A stretch of 64,000 bases of DNA from Melanocharis versteri (lineage: Eukaryota; Chordata; Aves; Passeriformes; Melanocharitidae): contig VZTG01000478.1 in the NCBI GenBank assembly GCA_013397845.1, forward strand, positions 761,254-825,253, in the 5' to 3' direction. A program made the position numbers and the translations under genes. Shown here in pieces: positions 12,441 through 26,252 of the stretch (positions within the stretch are counted from its first letter, which is position 1; every line of letters begins with the position of its first letter). Below the pieces are notes generated by a model. That model was given only the letters and a program-made list of their open reading frames with translations, did not search any database and was not told where the DNA came from.

Positions 12441-14228
12441 ACCTCTTAAATTTCTGTCAGCCAAGGGACAGACACGCTACTCAGGGGTTTGCAAAGCTTT
12501 TATTTTCATGGGCAGGTGTACAGCCAAAGCCCTTCCCTCCCATGGCTTTGGCCTACAGCAGATGAACTTTATCTGGAGCAAGCATAATGATTTGTTATTG
12601 TTTTCTGGATTTCTTGTAGCACGCTGATATTCTCAAAGGCTTTTGGTGCAATATGGACATTTGGGTTACAAACTCCTCAGGTCTAGTCTCAGTGATGGGA
12701 TTTTTTCCAGAGCAGGATCCCAGAATACATGAAGTTTGTGTCTGGAGGAGAGCTCTTCTGATCTATCCCTATCACACTGGCTTATGACCTGACAAAGAGC
12801 CATCCAGTTCTCCTAATATCTGCTGTTTAGTGTGACATTCTTCAGTAGATGGAATTGGATTCACTCATTTTTTCTGCCTTCCCTGAAGAGTGAAGGTTCC
12901 TCTTCTTTGCCTTGCCATTTTTTGTCTGTTGCCTTTTGTCTGAGATACTCTGCTGCTTTCTGAAACGTTCTGAAATTGCTGAAGGAACTCATGAAGAAGA
13001 TCTGAGGTACGGTGTTGGAAGAAGAGAATATGGGGACCCAGAAGCAGGGCTGCTGTTGGAGAGGGATGGTGGGACACTATTAACTGGGATTTTGAGACCT
13101 GTGACTGGGTTGAGGGCTTAAATTTTGTTAGAATGTATGCAGGACAAGGATGCTTGAAGGATCAGCGATTTCAGTATCAGTGCAGTCAAATGATCATTCA
13201 AGATTTAAGAGTGATTTAAGAATCAGAATTGATTTAGAACTTGTCTGGAAGATTAACTGCTGACCTAGAAACTGCTAAATGTGGATGACAATAGTTTCTG
13301 CAGAACTATGGACCTAAAATAATCCTGTTCAAATTCCCTCTAGTTCTCGACCATATTAAATATACTTCACAGTGGCAATTGGTAAGGGAAAACTAAATAT
13401 TAGCTGAGAGATTATAATGTCATAATCTAATTTAAAATGCCTAATGATTTGGAGAACAGAGGTAATACTGCGCTTCCGTGTGTTTGTTTGTTTGTTTTTT
13501 CTCTTTTCTAATCTGACTCATTACAGTTTGCTTATTGAGCTTGGAAAGATGAAGATGCATAAAATAAAAAAGACATGATGATATTTAAAAAGGCTCACCT
13601 CTTTAGCATACAATTTATTTACAGTGCATGGAGTCAGAATGAATTTCTCCTCCACAGAATGACACAGAGGGGATGCTTTGGAGGCATATAATTCTGATCC
13701 CAAAATAACAATCAATCTATATTAGAACTTATAAAATGGAGAAGTTACTGAATAGGCAAAAAATAGCAGAGAAAAAAAAATACATTGTGAGAGTCCCATA
13801 CATTCCAGCACAAATTTTGATATAAATAGTAAACTCTGGATTGAGAAAAAGTAAGAAGAAGTAAAATCCTGCTAGGCTCCACCTTTGTTAAGAAATTGCT
13901 TTTAATAAGTGACTTCAAAAATTTAATGGGAAAATTTTGTTTGCTAAAAATGAGCATCAAGAATTTGCCACAGTGAGAATATTATTTGGTTTAATGTTTC
14001 TCTTCTTATCAAAATAATATGATTTTTAAAAAAGTAACTAATAATCTACTTGTGCAATAAAGCTGTTTCTAAGAAACATTACAGCAGCCAAGAAGCCCAC
14101 TGTAGATAGAGATGAAAGAATTAACAATTATTAAGAACATTAATCAATCTGAGAAAGCCTGTCTGCCTGAATCATGTATAAAACTAAATTCCATACTAAC
14201 CTTATCCAAATGTCTAGCTTTCAAAAAA
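12441..14228. other. Intergenic DNA, nothing recognised
   Basis: No gene or repeat identified. The first few hundred bases after the LTR remnant (to about 13120) are somewhat GC-richer and could hold more decayed element sequence, but I recognise no block. A TTTG run lies at about 13484-13498. Confidence 0.5.
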
Positions 14229-14300
14229 GTCATAGAATTATAGAAACTTAGAATTGTTAAGGTTGGAAAAGTCCTCTAAGGTCATAGAGTCCAAGTGTTG
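14229..14300 (-). mobile_element. Short CR1 LINE tail
   Basis: The plus strand reads GTCATAGAATTATAGAAACT, then TTAAGGTTGGAAAAGTCCTC and AAGGTCATAGAGTCCAA. This is the reverse complement of the last ~70 bases of a CR1, including decayed terminal octamers. It is a heavily 5'-truncated insertion with no coding content. Confidence 0.85.
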
Positions 14301-15111
14301 AACTATCATAAAAAGAGGTAATTCTGTGAGCAGAATATAAATTAAGAGAAAAGAGATTTTTATTTATTTATTAATTTATTTATTTCATGAGTTAGTTAGT
14401 TCTAGGTATCTGTATTCAGTGCAATTGGACTGAATGATGAACAAGGCAATTGAACTCAAATATATCAGCACATGTGTTGCAATGGAAGGGAAAACATGCA
14501 ACTTTGACTATACACTCTGTTTGAACTTCATGTGGATGCCACCTGTCCCAGCCAAGACAATAACACCCAAAGTTGCACAGAAAAATTGTTTCAGGACTTC
14601 ATGTACTGTGCTTCTCTTCGCACTAATCCACCTGGGAGGATGTAGCTCATAAGTAGTTCTAGAAGTGTTCAAATAGAAAGAGTGAATCTTCTCCTTCTGG
14701 ACAGGTTGGACGGACTCTGGCGCAGCCCTCAGCAATCATTGCACTCACTGCGCTATAGAAGCCACAGTCTCTGCATGCACAGCTCACCTAAAGCACCAGC
14801 AATCACAACTCTCTCAATTCACAGCAGTGCTGAGTCTGACCAGAGGTCACCGTACCTCCTTGCAGGCCTCAGCACTGCAAGAGGTGTCTGTATGTCAGCT
14901 CCACTGGACACAACACGGCAGAAAGCAAAACCAGGTTAATATTTTCACTGAAATCAAGCTGACCTGAAAATAAGTTATATTCTGTGTAGAGAATATATTC
15001 TGGCAAAATGTAGAACCACTTTTATTTTTGGAAGCAGTTGAAAATTTTTTGTTAATTCTCCTTAGCTGTGGGTAACCAACAGCTTGAGAAAAAAATATTT
15101 TTCCTACTTTG
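14301..15111. other. Intergenic DNA with TTTA microsatellite
   Basis: No gene recognised. A TTTA-rich simple repeat lies at 14357-14385. The block at 14660-14940 is GC-richer and carries an 85-codon plus-strand frame with no recognisable motif. Confidence 0.5.
14357..14385. repeat. TTTA microsatellite
   Basis: About seven TTTA/TTTAA units with one interruption, visible directly. Confidence 0.85.
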
Positions 15112-16320
15112 TTTGCTGGGAAAGGCTGTGGATACGTCTACCTGGACTTTAGTAAAGCTCTTGATGCCATTTCCCACAAAATTCTCCTGGAAAAACTGGT
15201 TGCCATGGCTTGGATGGGTGAACTATTCCCTGTGCAAAAACTGTTTGGATAGCCAAGCCCAGAGAGCGGTGGTGAATGGAGTCGCATCCAGCTGGCAGCT
15301 GATCACTAGTGGTGTTCCCCAGGGACCAGTGTTGGGCCAGTCCTGTTTAATGTATTTATCAATGATCTGGGTGAGGGGATTGAGAGCAACCTCACTCAAT
15401 TTGCAGATGACACCAAGCTGGGTGGGAGTGTTGATCTGCAGGAGGGCAGGAAGGCTCTGCAGAGGGATCTGAACAGGCTGGATCAACGGGCTGAGGCCAA
15501 GGGTGCGAGGTTCAATAAGACCAAGTTCCAGGTCCTGCACTTGGGTCACAACAACCCCAGACAGTGCTACAGGCTGGGGGAAAGCACTACAGCATTACAG
15601 GCTGAGTGGCTGGAAAGCTGTCAGACAGAAAAGAACCTCGGGGTGCTGGTCAACAGCCTGCCGAACGTGATCCAGCCTGTGCCCAGGTGGTCAAGAAGGC
15701 CAATGGCATCCTGGCCTGTATCAGTGATGGTGTGCCACCAGGACCAGGGCAATGATTTTCCCTCTGTACTCGGCACTGACAAACCCACACCTCAAATCCT
15801 GCATTCACTTCCTGGGCCCCTCATTATAATAAGACATTGAAGTGCTGGAGTGTGTCCAGAGAAGGGTGATGGAGCTGGGGAAGGGTTTGGAGCATAAGTC
15901 CTATGAGGAGCAGCTGAGGGAGCTGAGGGGGTTTAGTCTGGAGAAAAGGAGACTCAAAGGAGACCTTATCGTTCTTTGTAGCTACCTGAAAGGAGGGTGT
16001 GTTGAGGTGGGGGTTGGACTCTTCTCCCAAGTAACAAGTGACAGAGCAAGAGAAACACAGCCTCAAGTTGTGTCAGGGGAAGTTTAGGTTGGATACCAGA
16101 AAAAAATTTCTCACTGAAAGGGCCATCAAGTACTGAAACAACCTGTCCAGAGAAGCGGTTGAGTCAACATCCCTGGAAGTACTTAAAAAACATGTAGATT
16201 TGGTTCTTAGAGACATGGTTTAGTGGTAAACATGGCAGTGCTCCATTAATGGTCAGAGTCAATGATCTTAAAGGTCTTTTCCAACCTAAATGATTCTTTG
16301 ATTCTATGAGTCTATGATTC
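15112..16320 (+). mobile_element. CR1 LINE, decayed reverse transcriptase
   Basis: A 5'-truncated CR1 non-LTR retrotransposon of about 1.2 kb in plus orientation, covering the C-terminal part of its reverse transcriptase and the 3' UTR. The segment SGVPQGPVLG is encoded from 15308. The catalytic FADD box is at 15400-15411 but lies in a different frame, so at least one indel separates them. Further CR1 blocks follow: a stretch encoding HNNPRQCYRLGES, then LEHKSYEEQLREL and SLEKRR near 15885-15950, and LFSQVTSDRA near 16020. The 3' end has octamer units ATTCTTTG, ATTCTATG and AGTCTATG at 16293-16316. The frames are broken, so it is a dead copy. The left boundary is approximate; similarity becomes clear at GGGAAAGGCTGTGGATACGT. 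Confidence 0.95.
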
Positions 16321-17523
16321 TCCCTCTGCTTAATTTTTAATGTAATTGCTCTCACTATGACTCTTGTTTAAATTTTCTGCTCATGGTTATTAGTGAAGCA
16401 GTAATATTTATGCTGCATCATCTACAGCACTTATATGAGTAAAATTTAAACATGTCCCAAGCAGAGGTTGTAATTTCTCCCTCAAAGTAGAAAGAAGAAA
16501 AGGGAAAAATAAAATTCGTCAAGGGGACTAGTTCATCCCTGTTAAGAGGCTTTGAGTAATAGGCCAACTCTTGAATGGAACCGGAAATGTTTCTTTCAGA
16601 ACTGTGTGGCAGACACAGAATTTTTTTCTCCCATCATTCATATCTCCATTTAAATCAGAAGCAATTTAGAGGAAAAGGAGGTAAATGGCTAGGGACAAAG
16701 ATCTATGGGTTATTTTCCATCAAATTGGATTTTCATGCTTTATCCTTCATAAGATTTAAGATACCTTTTTTTGAAAGACAGCTTTTAAAGTTCCCCTAAC
16801 TTTAGCTGCTCTGACAGCTCTATTATTAAACTCTTAGTTCATCATGATGGAAACTCATACACAAAACCTGATGTAGTTAAGAATTTAACTGGCAGTACCC
16901 ATAAATTACCCTGTTTGCATTAAAAAAATAATTTCAAAAGAGAATGTAGCTGTTTTAAAACACCACCAACAACAAATCAGCATCACACTCATCCAGCGAC
17001 ATTTTAAAGGGTTTTGGAAAATGAGGTATATTACGATATTTTGCTTTCTTGTGCAACTTGCAGGCTGAGAGACACACACTTGATGTGGTGGGAAAACACA
17101 ATAGGAAACAACAGCCATGAAGGTAAGTTAAAAGAAAATTGGGGAAAGCTAAACTGGTAAGTTAAATTGGTAATTTAAAAGATTTGGGGATTTTGAAAGT
17201 TCTGGCTTCACTTTCTTGCTTTTTCTTAGTGTGTGAAGTCGTCTCACTGATCCATGCCTCACTCGCTCACTAGCAAAGTGAGATTGGTTAATCCTCTGTT
17301 CTTAGATATTCATGTCTTGTCTGCCCTAACCTTGCCACAAGATATAGCTCTATGGGTAGATCCTTTGATTACTACCAAACAATCACCCTCCGCACTGGTC
17401 GTCTCAGGGTTGAGAGCCAGTAAATTACCCTCTTGCAACATCTTTGGCTACGTAGAGGCTGTCAGGGTGAAGGTCCGAAGAGAAGTAGCTCTTCTCCCTG
17501 AACATAAACATTGTCAAATGCTT

Positions 17524-17548
17524 GATTAGAAGTGCTAGATTAGAAGTG
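17524..17548. repeat. Short tandem duplication
   Basis: GATTAGAAGTG occurs twice with a 14-base period, visible directly. Probably replication slippage. Confidence 0.8.
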
Positions 17549-20500
17549 TTTTATACCGCACAATAACTTCCAGTAAATCATCTAATGTGCATCTCGTACT
17601 TTCAGGCAGATCTACTTCTGTATCCACTAGCATATGGTAGTACCAAAATATATGGAGTCGAGTAGCTCCAAGAGGTCATTTTCATCCGAAAACAAAAGGT
17701 CTACGGAAACTTTGTGTTGTGTGATTTTCAGAAAATTGTGCAGGAATGAATAATAAAATATTTTAATGTCTATATTTCTTTACTTGTCTTCTAAGGTTGT
17801 ACTCAAGTTGTAGCTCTGTTGATTTTAAATAGTCATGCTCTAGCATAATACATTAATGTCATTTATCATCAGCATTTTATTTCTTACCATTATTTTTGTC
17901 CTTTTATTTTTTCTCATCCATAATCTTGTATTCATGGGAATAACTCTGATTTGTTCAAGGATGTGATTTGTATAAAAAAAAAAAACCTGCAAAAAGGTTT
18001 GTAATATTTAAAAGATTTCAAAAACGGTCTTAATGTCTCTTATTTGTGATAGCATGACTACAGCCAGAGCCAGTGGATTTATCACCAGTGTAGTAGAAAT
18101 ATGTTGGAATATCAGGCTTCTATTTTCTCAAATATGGGGAATTTGTTTGAATTCAATTTAATTGAATTTGCACCCCATTTTATAGGGTTTAGAATCGGAA
18201 CTGCACACAGTAGAATAAAAAGAGCCCCAAATCATCCAAAATCACCAATAGCACCATTTAAGTATAAGCAGAAAATTTGAGCAAAAAGAAATTTTCATGA
18301 GTATGAAGAGGAATTTTTGGTCAGGTATAGGCTGTAAGAAAAGCAGGTGCTGAATCAAAATGGGAGGAACAGGCAAAGGCCAAGGAAAACGTGATGCATG
18401 GCAGTCAGCCAGGGACAAGATACGTGACAGGTCTGTGTGTTGCTGTTCCAGTTGTTTTATTCCACATGTGACTCCTAGCCGGGTTTTGCTGGAGATTTTC
18501 TTTTTTACCTCTTTATCTTCCTCCTGATAAGACTTGTTGGGACCACTTGTGTCACTGAGAATGGACTCCTTTTCTTGCAAATGCACAAACCCATACAGTG
18601 ATTATTTAGTCTTCAGTGGTCTATAGAAAATAGTCTACAAGCCCTGACTGACCCACTCTGTAAAGCATTTTATAAAAACTTCTAATAAACAATGCAAACA
18701 AGGATTAAAAATTGCAAGCAAAAGGTATCACAGGAAATGGGAGGGGTGGCGGGTGGGGGGAGAGGAAAAAATCAAGGTCTCTCCTGATAAGTAGTTAGAA
18801 GTAACTGATATTTCATAATATGCTCCAGAACATCTGGGTTGTGCTTTGGAGCTGAAAACAGTAACTGAGGCCATGTCAGTTCTCTCTATCCTGGGAAAAA
18901 GAAAGCTGAAATTCTTTGCTGCCTTTTGATAGTATTTGCATTTAGTTAGTACACTCTACTAAAGTCAACAGAGGCTAATGATTTCTGACAAGTTCTCATT
19001 TCATTTATTTAAGATTTGGGAATTTTGAAAAAAAGCTTTGGGGCGGGCTTGGGGGTTTTATTGTTGTTCTTCTATATTTTGACTTCATCCTCAGTTGTTT
19101 AGGTTTTCAGCTGCAGGAATTTGGGAGGTGAGAGCCTTCTGGATAAAATATTCATTAAGAAAAATATTGCCTTTTGCTGGCAGGATTGCTTTCAGTAGTA
19201 GATGTTAGATTTTATACTCCTCAGATCTCCCAAGCTTCATTAATAGAATGACATTTTTTTGTTTGCTAATAATGCCAGACTGTGAGTTTATTATGTAATT
19301 TTCCCTGGCTAAATGTCCCACTCCAACCCTAGCAAGTGAAAATGCAAAATTTATCAGGCTACTTATTCCTAGTAAAAGAAAACAAGGTCTTTAGGAGGGG
19401 AAGGTGGGGGGAGAGAAGATTATTTTCTTTCTTTCACAAGACTTCCCTTATAAAGGTGGAGGTCTTTGTAAGCAGCATATTTATTCCAGCTCTTTGATAT
19501 CTTTCCCAGCTTAGGTGTTATTATTTTTTAAAAATAAACATTTTTATGTCATGTTTATAATCATAGTATGCCAGAGGAGAAGAGTTTGTGATTTTACTTT
19601 TGTTTAAAACCAAGATTTACCATGGTTGTATTAAATAACCTTTTGGAAAAAAATATAAATATTACCAGTACAATTTCTGATCTGATTTTTTAATTAATAT
19701 TGTGTGATAGTCTACAATGAGGAGAATTCATAAGTCTAAATTTTGAGGTTTTTAAAATGTGAAATAAGCCTTTTTTTTCTAAAAGATTGAGCTGTCTTTG
19801 TGGTTGGTGATTATATAAAGGCACAAACACAGTCTCACCCACAAATAAAGAAGCTTTATATTAACGTATATCCTGTACTCTTCCATATTCTAGTAATTTG
19901 GCCAGAGACAATGGCATTAGGTAGATTCAGAGTAAAGAAGTCCTAATAAGATGTGAATTCTTCTTGGAGAAAAATAAAGAGCTAATGGAATTTTAACAGG
20001 GAAATTAAGTAAGAGTATGACTAAGGAATCTTTGCAGGGTTTTGATACCTTGCCATATTTTAGCACTTTTCTGGGCTGTCTCTATAGAGACCAAAGTGAA
20101 CTGAGTAGTAATGTAGAAGATTCTTTTTCTTCAGACATGCTCCAAGGAGCAAATATTGACAATGTGGAAAAATTTGGACTGTGGTTTTTTTTTCATTCCT
20201 GAAGTTACTTCAGTTTTCTAGTCAATGTTGTTAATTTGGCAGCTTTGGTAAGTGCTAAATTTGCCATAAAGCATAAATAGAAAATCAGTGACTAACAGCA
20301 ACAATATGATCTACTGTGACTAATGACTTCAGCTAATCTGTGAATATTGAAGGTCTCAGGGCACTTAGTGATGTCAATAGGAATTGGAGGTGATGCTGCT
20401 ATTGGAGCAAGGATTTCTGTTTCTTGTTCTTCAGGCAAAAGTCACTCAATGGGATGGCAATTAGCAAAATTTTGAGTTCTTATGAAGTACCAGTGGTATC

Positions 20501-21264
20501 TGAGAAACTATTTGAAAGCTTTTCATTGCTAACTGCAGGAGGTTCATTAAGTTGGGCCTTGTAGTAAAGCTGCTTCTTATGTGAAATGAAATATGTGCTT
20601 TGTGTTCTCAGAGAGAGCTTTTATGACAAATGGCAAAATAATAGCCCTTGTTAATTTGTGTTGACGTATATATGCTGCTGTCTCGGTGACATCGTTGCAG
20701 CAAAATGTGGTGGAAAAATCCCTGCTTTATCTATAGTGAGAGCAAATACAGAAGAGACTGTAGTCTGCTCCAGAGTTTGGGTACCAGTGCTCCAGCTTTT
20801 GCTTTTCTTTTTTAAAAAAGAATTCAGTAATACAAAACTTCCTTGAAAAATAAGAATAAAAATAAAAATATTGTCCTTTATCTGTTTTTATATTAATGTA
20901 TTCAAGTACTGTCCTCTATTTAGCAAGTCTTAAAATTAATGATTCTCATGTCAAGCACCTTAGCTGTTTTAGGTAAATGTTCACTATGTGGATTCAGGTT
21001 TTTTTCTGCTCCTGTCTTTCTTTCCCATTCAGGTTTGTGACTTCATAATTCATAAACCTTGTATGGAGAACCAGCTGTGTCACTGTAACTTTGAGAGACA
21101 AACAAAGAAAAGGATGTCTTCAGTACCTGGAAGCGCTTTAGTCACTTTCCTAGGACATATGTCTAGCATAAGAAGCATATTTACCCACAAAGCAGTATAG
21201 AGCTTCAGTGCATTTTACGTCTTGCTGATTGGATGGGTGGGAAGACTCTTCAACAAGCTGAATT

Positions 21265-21304
21265 AAACACTCTGCAAAAGCACCATGCATTGCAGAGAGT
21301 GTTT
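21265..21304. repeat. Imperfect inverted repeat (hairpin)
   Basis: AAACACTCTGCAA (21265-21277) pairs with TTGCAGAGAGTGTTT (21290-21304), giving a 13-bp stem with a two-base bulge and a 12-base loop. The stem is too short for a typical microRNA precursor as it stands. No function is assigned. Confidence 0.6.
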
Positions 21305-24300
21305 GCTAGGCAGGGCTGTGCATGCTGTGTGAAATTGCCCTGTGCATGTTGCATGAGTGAGATCAACTCTTTGGCTCAAAGGAGGCTGCCTGGAATGCTC
21401 ACCATGGGATGTGCTGCACCGGCACAGTGTCTTAATGGGGCATTTTCTCCATGAGATCTGCACAATTAGAGTCAGGCCTGCAATGTTTCAGCAATTTTCC
21501 TCCCAAGTTGTATTCTCATTTTGACGTGAGAGCATTCGGTATGTAATATGCAAATTCTGGGGGAATAGTTGTTTTGATGCCAATTTGGTTATGAGTTTCT
21601 GCTTTTAAGCTTGCCATACGAGGAAAAGGAAAATTGTGTGGGAGTCGTGAGTAGTGATGCATTTTTTCAAGCAAGGAGTTCCACAGTGCTGGAGGAGTAC
21701 TTCTCCAGAGTTTGCTTCATCCTTGGCCAATTCAAAGCATCAGGATAACAGTTCCTGTGAGTAAATCAATTGTGTTCCCTTTGACTGGGAGGAAGGAATC
21801 AGATCAGATGGAGGTTTCCACTAAAACCTTGGGATGAAGAACAAGGAGAGTTTTGGTTTTTAAGTGTAATGCCTTTTGCATTCAAGTTGTCACTTATTTT
21901 TTGTTGTAGGAGGTGAAGAAACTTGGGATATCACCAAATGTCACAGATACTGCAAATGTAACAACTTTTTTTTTTAATTGACCTTAGAGGATCACCTTAG
22001 AACTTTCAGCTTTCTCTTTTTTTCCTAGACCACATTTACTCTTTTGGGGTTACTCAACAAGAAGCTTGAATTGTGACCTGAGTGCTCCTCAAAGAAATAA
22101 CTTTAAATAAAGAAAACTGAAGTCACAAGTATTAGATGTCTTCCATAAAATCCTGAGACTGTCCTAAACTAATGTCATTTTTACTTCTCTACGTCAGTTT
22201 TTTTCCATAAGTCATGTAGAGTAGACACACACATTTATTGTAACTCATCTTTTTCCTTGATATATTTCTTTGATAGCTTCTTCAGCTTTTCATTTGGACT
22301 CCTTTTTTCATGAAATTTCTTTACTAAAACATGTGCCTTGTCCCAGTTTCCCAAAGGAGAAAGAATGCAAATTTTTATCTTTTCTATAGATATCTAAATA
22401 CTACACTCCTAGGTATCAAGTATACCATACATAGGTGTACTATACTACACATAGGTATTCTACACATACGCTTATGTGTACCAGTGCATGCCCATGCAAG
22501 CCCATAGGTTATAGTTCACCCTGTGGTATGGTGGTTGTGGTGAAGCATCTTCATTAATTGGTAACTTACGACGTTTCAATAACTTCTTGCTTCCACAGAC
22601 ACCAAGTTCCTTACAGTATAGTTGGGCAGAAGATATCTTTTTATAGCTATCACCATCCTTTTCTTTTTTTTTTCTTTTTATTTTAAGGCTGTTCTTTCAT
22701 TTTTGCAGAGAACTACTAAAGTTTTCATCTACTGTGCCTCACTGAAAAAGTCATTTAGTATGGTCCTTTCCAATATGCTACAGAATCATTTTTTGATGTC
22801 AGAATACTTATAGAGTCTCCTGGTGGCCTTTTTAAAACTAATTTTCTTTCCCTGTTTCTATATGAGGCCCCTGTTTGTCTTCCAAATTTCTCTGTGTCAG
22901 CAGTTGACTCAGACACTGTGTGCTAGCTGGTATAACAGCTCTTTGACCTGAACTAACCCTTTCCCAGCTATTTTTCACTTGTATCCTTGCTACTCTGGCT
23001 TTTCATCCAAGTAGTGATTATTCTTTACATTCCATGCAGTGAAATATGATGCAGTGCCAATGTGCTGTATGTTAAATGATTTACAGGGGAGCATGGAAAT
23101 GAAACAGAAAATTGTGTGAGAGCTGAACTCTGAACTCAGCTTCTTGTCTAACTGTAGACTGACCAACCTGCTTTTCTTGTTCAAAAAGTAAACCAATGAA
23201 GGCCTCTCGCTGCTTACTGTAAACAATATACATGCTGTTTTCCATACATTTGCATTTTGAATCTAAAGCTCAAGGAAATGGATCAGGGGAAAAAGCAGTG
23301 TTTTCAGGCACAAGATGACACGTCAACAAGCTGAAAAGGGATGTCAGCTGACTGGGGAACAGAGACAGCACAGCTGGAGTTATTTTCTAAATTAACTAGT
23401 ATTAGACATCGCAAAGATGTTTTTTTCTGAAAGTGGTATTAAGTATTTTGCTTTTTCAGCACTGAGATATTTTTTTCCCCATAATAAAGACACTGCAGAG
23501 TATTGCTGTGTGTTACTTGGGGCTAGAACATTTGCATTAAGTCAATGAATGTTTTGTCATGGGCTTTGTGAGAGCTAAACAAATTGCTGATTCCATAGCT
23601 TAATGACTACAGCCCATTTCTACATCCTCCCCACTCTGTTCCATACCCAAAAGCCTGGTTGCAAGTCAGAAAATAAATCTCTTTTTGTTTATCCTTCCCT
23701 TGTCTCATTGTGGTATGTGCTGTCAAAACAGGTGCTATAAAAATACACAAAAGGACCGTGTCATTAGGGTAGTCCTGCTCTGCTTTTCCTGATTGTTAAG
23801 GTGATAGTGGAGGGCATTAAAGAACAGAGCTCCTTTCTCTGCTGCAATAGCAGCCATCTCTGTACAGCCACATCCACAAAAGGATTTTGGCCTGATGGGA
23901 TCCAAGGCGCCCAATTACATACATAGACTCCATATACTCTTATATCTGACCTGAACTCCTAGAAATCACCAAAGCAGCTGCCATATTTTTATGAAAATTG
24001 TGACTCATCCCAAGGAAAATGTGTATTTTCAGCATACCTGCTGGATTCATGGAGGAGTTCTTCCACTTCTGGAAATCATAAGCATGTGCTGGAGCAGTTA
24101 TGGTGCCTTTTTTCCCCCCAAAATAAGTTTTTTGCCTGTAAGGAGGGAAGTTCTTGATTTAAACTTTTCTTCTGTTATGGAACTTTGAAATCAGTTGCCT
24201 CAGAGGCAATTAATACCAATTAATTTGCTAGCTCTGTTAAAATAGACTAGCTATAACTGTGTTTAAAATCTGTTCCTTTTGGAAAAGCAAAAAAAAGGTT

Positions 24301-26252
24301 TTTAATATTCTGGAATGTTAGAAAGTGGTAGTTTAAGGATATACAGTATTCCAGGTTTTCAGATCATCAGCCTGCTATGGATGGAATGCCATTTAATTTG
24401 CTAGTTCCCTGCACTCACTTTCCAAGCCAGACAACTGCTTAATGTGAACTGAATATGTATCTTCTGTAATCCTGAAACTAACACAGTTACCAAATTTAGA
24501 AACAAATAGGTTGCACGGCATCACTACCTCTTTTTAACTTCCTGAGTACTGCACACTGCTCACAGTTCAAGTGGTCTGGATCGGGAGACAAACCTCCCTT
24601 TTTATATTCATGCGTTTTTTCAGACTGCATTACATCTCTGCAAGATTTCTCATCATTTATAACTTCATGAGAACGTTACATTGCACTTAGAAAATGCTAG
24701 TGCCCCTTGGGTATGGCTATCTGGAGCCATCTCCTGTTCAGACAGTAAACAGACTATGTTAATGACCATCCTTCTTAACTAACACTCAGGGTGGTTTACT
24801 GATTTGGAGTTGTTATATTCTAAGTTTCCAGGTGGGATCCAAATTTTAGTGCATAGTCTTTTGCATATGAAATCTATAATTCAGGCGAAATTGTATCCCA
24901 GTTAACAAACTCCATACAAGCTTTGTCTCTATAGATTAATATTGCAAATAAATAAGGTTTTAAAAGACAGAAAACCCATTTATCTATTCTTCTGATTTAA
25001 TAAAAGGAGCACTGAAAATCTTATTTAGACAAAAAATATTTTTTCACTATAAAAGACTTCTCCATTAGCATTAAATTATGGTGATTGAAGTATTTAGCTC
25101 ATCTGTGAACTAAAATTTGCTACTGTCATGTGTTCATTATTGGAGAAAATGATTGGGTCTGATGCAGATATCTCAAGAACCTTGAATTCTTTGTATTTGA
25201 TAGCCAATAGAAAGTGTGCAGCACTTGATTAGCAGACAAGACTATTACTAAATTAATGATAAGATCTTTCTCATGCCTTTGATCAGAGTGAATGAATACT
25301 TCGGAAATCTGAGCTAAGGAAATGCTTATGAATATAAAGTGGCAGAACAAGCATAGATGTTGTCATGGGATTGTGATGAAGAAAAGGAACTTAGGGTTCA
25401 TAACTTTGTCATTGAGAATTAGAGAATTCCCTCTGTTCAGAACAGCATGATCCTCTGGATCTTCTGGGCTGTTTCTTAGCCAGCTAAGAAACATCCTGGA
25501 GTGCAAATCTTTTTTTATTGCTTTTATAGTGACCAAATTTCTTAGGCGGATAGTATAAACAATCCAGAAGTACAGAAAATGCACAAACCACAAATTTTCA
25601 CAAAGGTGAGGATAAAATTACTAGAAAGGAAATAGGATGGGCTCACATAAAAAGAAATCTTAGGACAGGTGACATATTTCTTATGACTACTGCCTGGGGT
25701 TCAGACACAAAGGCACAGTCACCACAATTGTACTTTCTTTGAGTTATATATCAGGAAATCCTGAATTAATTTAAAAGCTGACTTCAGCAGTATTTTAGAG
25801 TGCCATTCCGCCATACACCAACTCAGTCTCTAAGCACAGGCAGTGATTTAAAGGATTGGAATATTTTGATGATGGATTTCAATTGCTTAAGTTTAGCAAA
25901 TAAAAATACAGTGGGTGTACTGGCTATGCAAAATCTAAGTATGATGGATTCAAACCTCCTTCAATCATAAAAAATAGCAGAAATGCCACATCATCTCTAA
26001 AATACCATTTTTACTTGAGACTTGCTAGCAAACTTTGCTGTTATGCTGTGTATAGCTAGGGACAACACAAGCAACATAATACACAATAATTGTTCTGATT
26101 AAATTATTTATGAACTGTGCTTATAAATGAATATTGAACTTGAATCAAGACAGGTGGAGTTCAGAATTTTAATTGAGTAATTTTGCATGGTTTTGGCTTT
26201 CATTCCTTAATTCAAATAACTTTCAAATTCACATTTTCATCTCCCTCCTTAG

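Noticed and set aside
15541..16087. Frames of 80-99 codons following the CR1 reverse transcriptase motifs
   Set aside because: Fragments of the decayed CR1 frame; annotated as one mobile element.
18242..18586. 114-codon minus-strand frame
   Set aside because: No recognised domain, and the C-terminal half is hydrophobic low-complexity from T-rich DNA.
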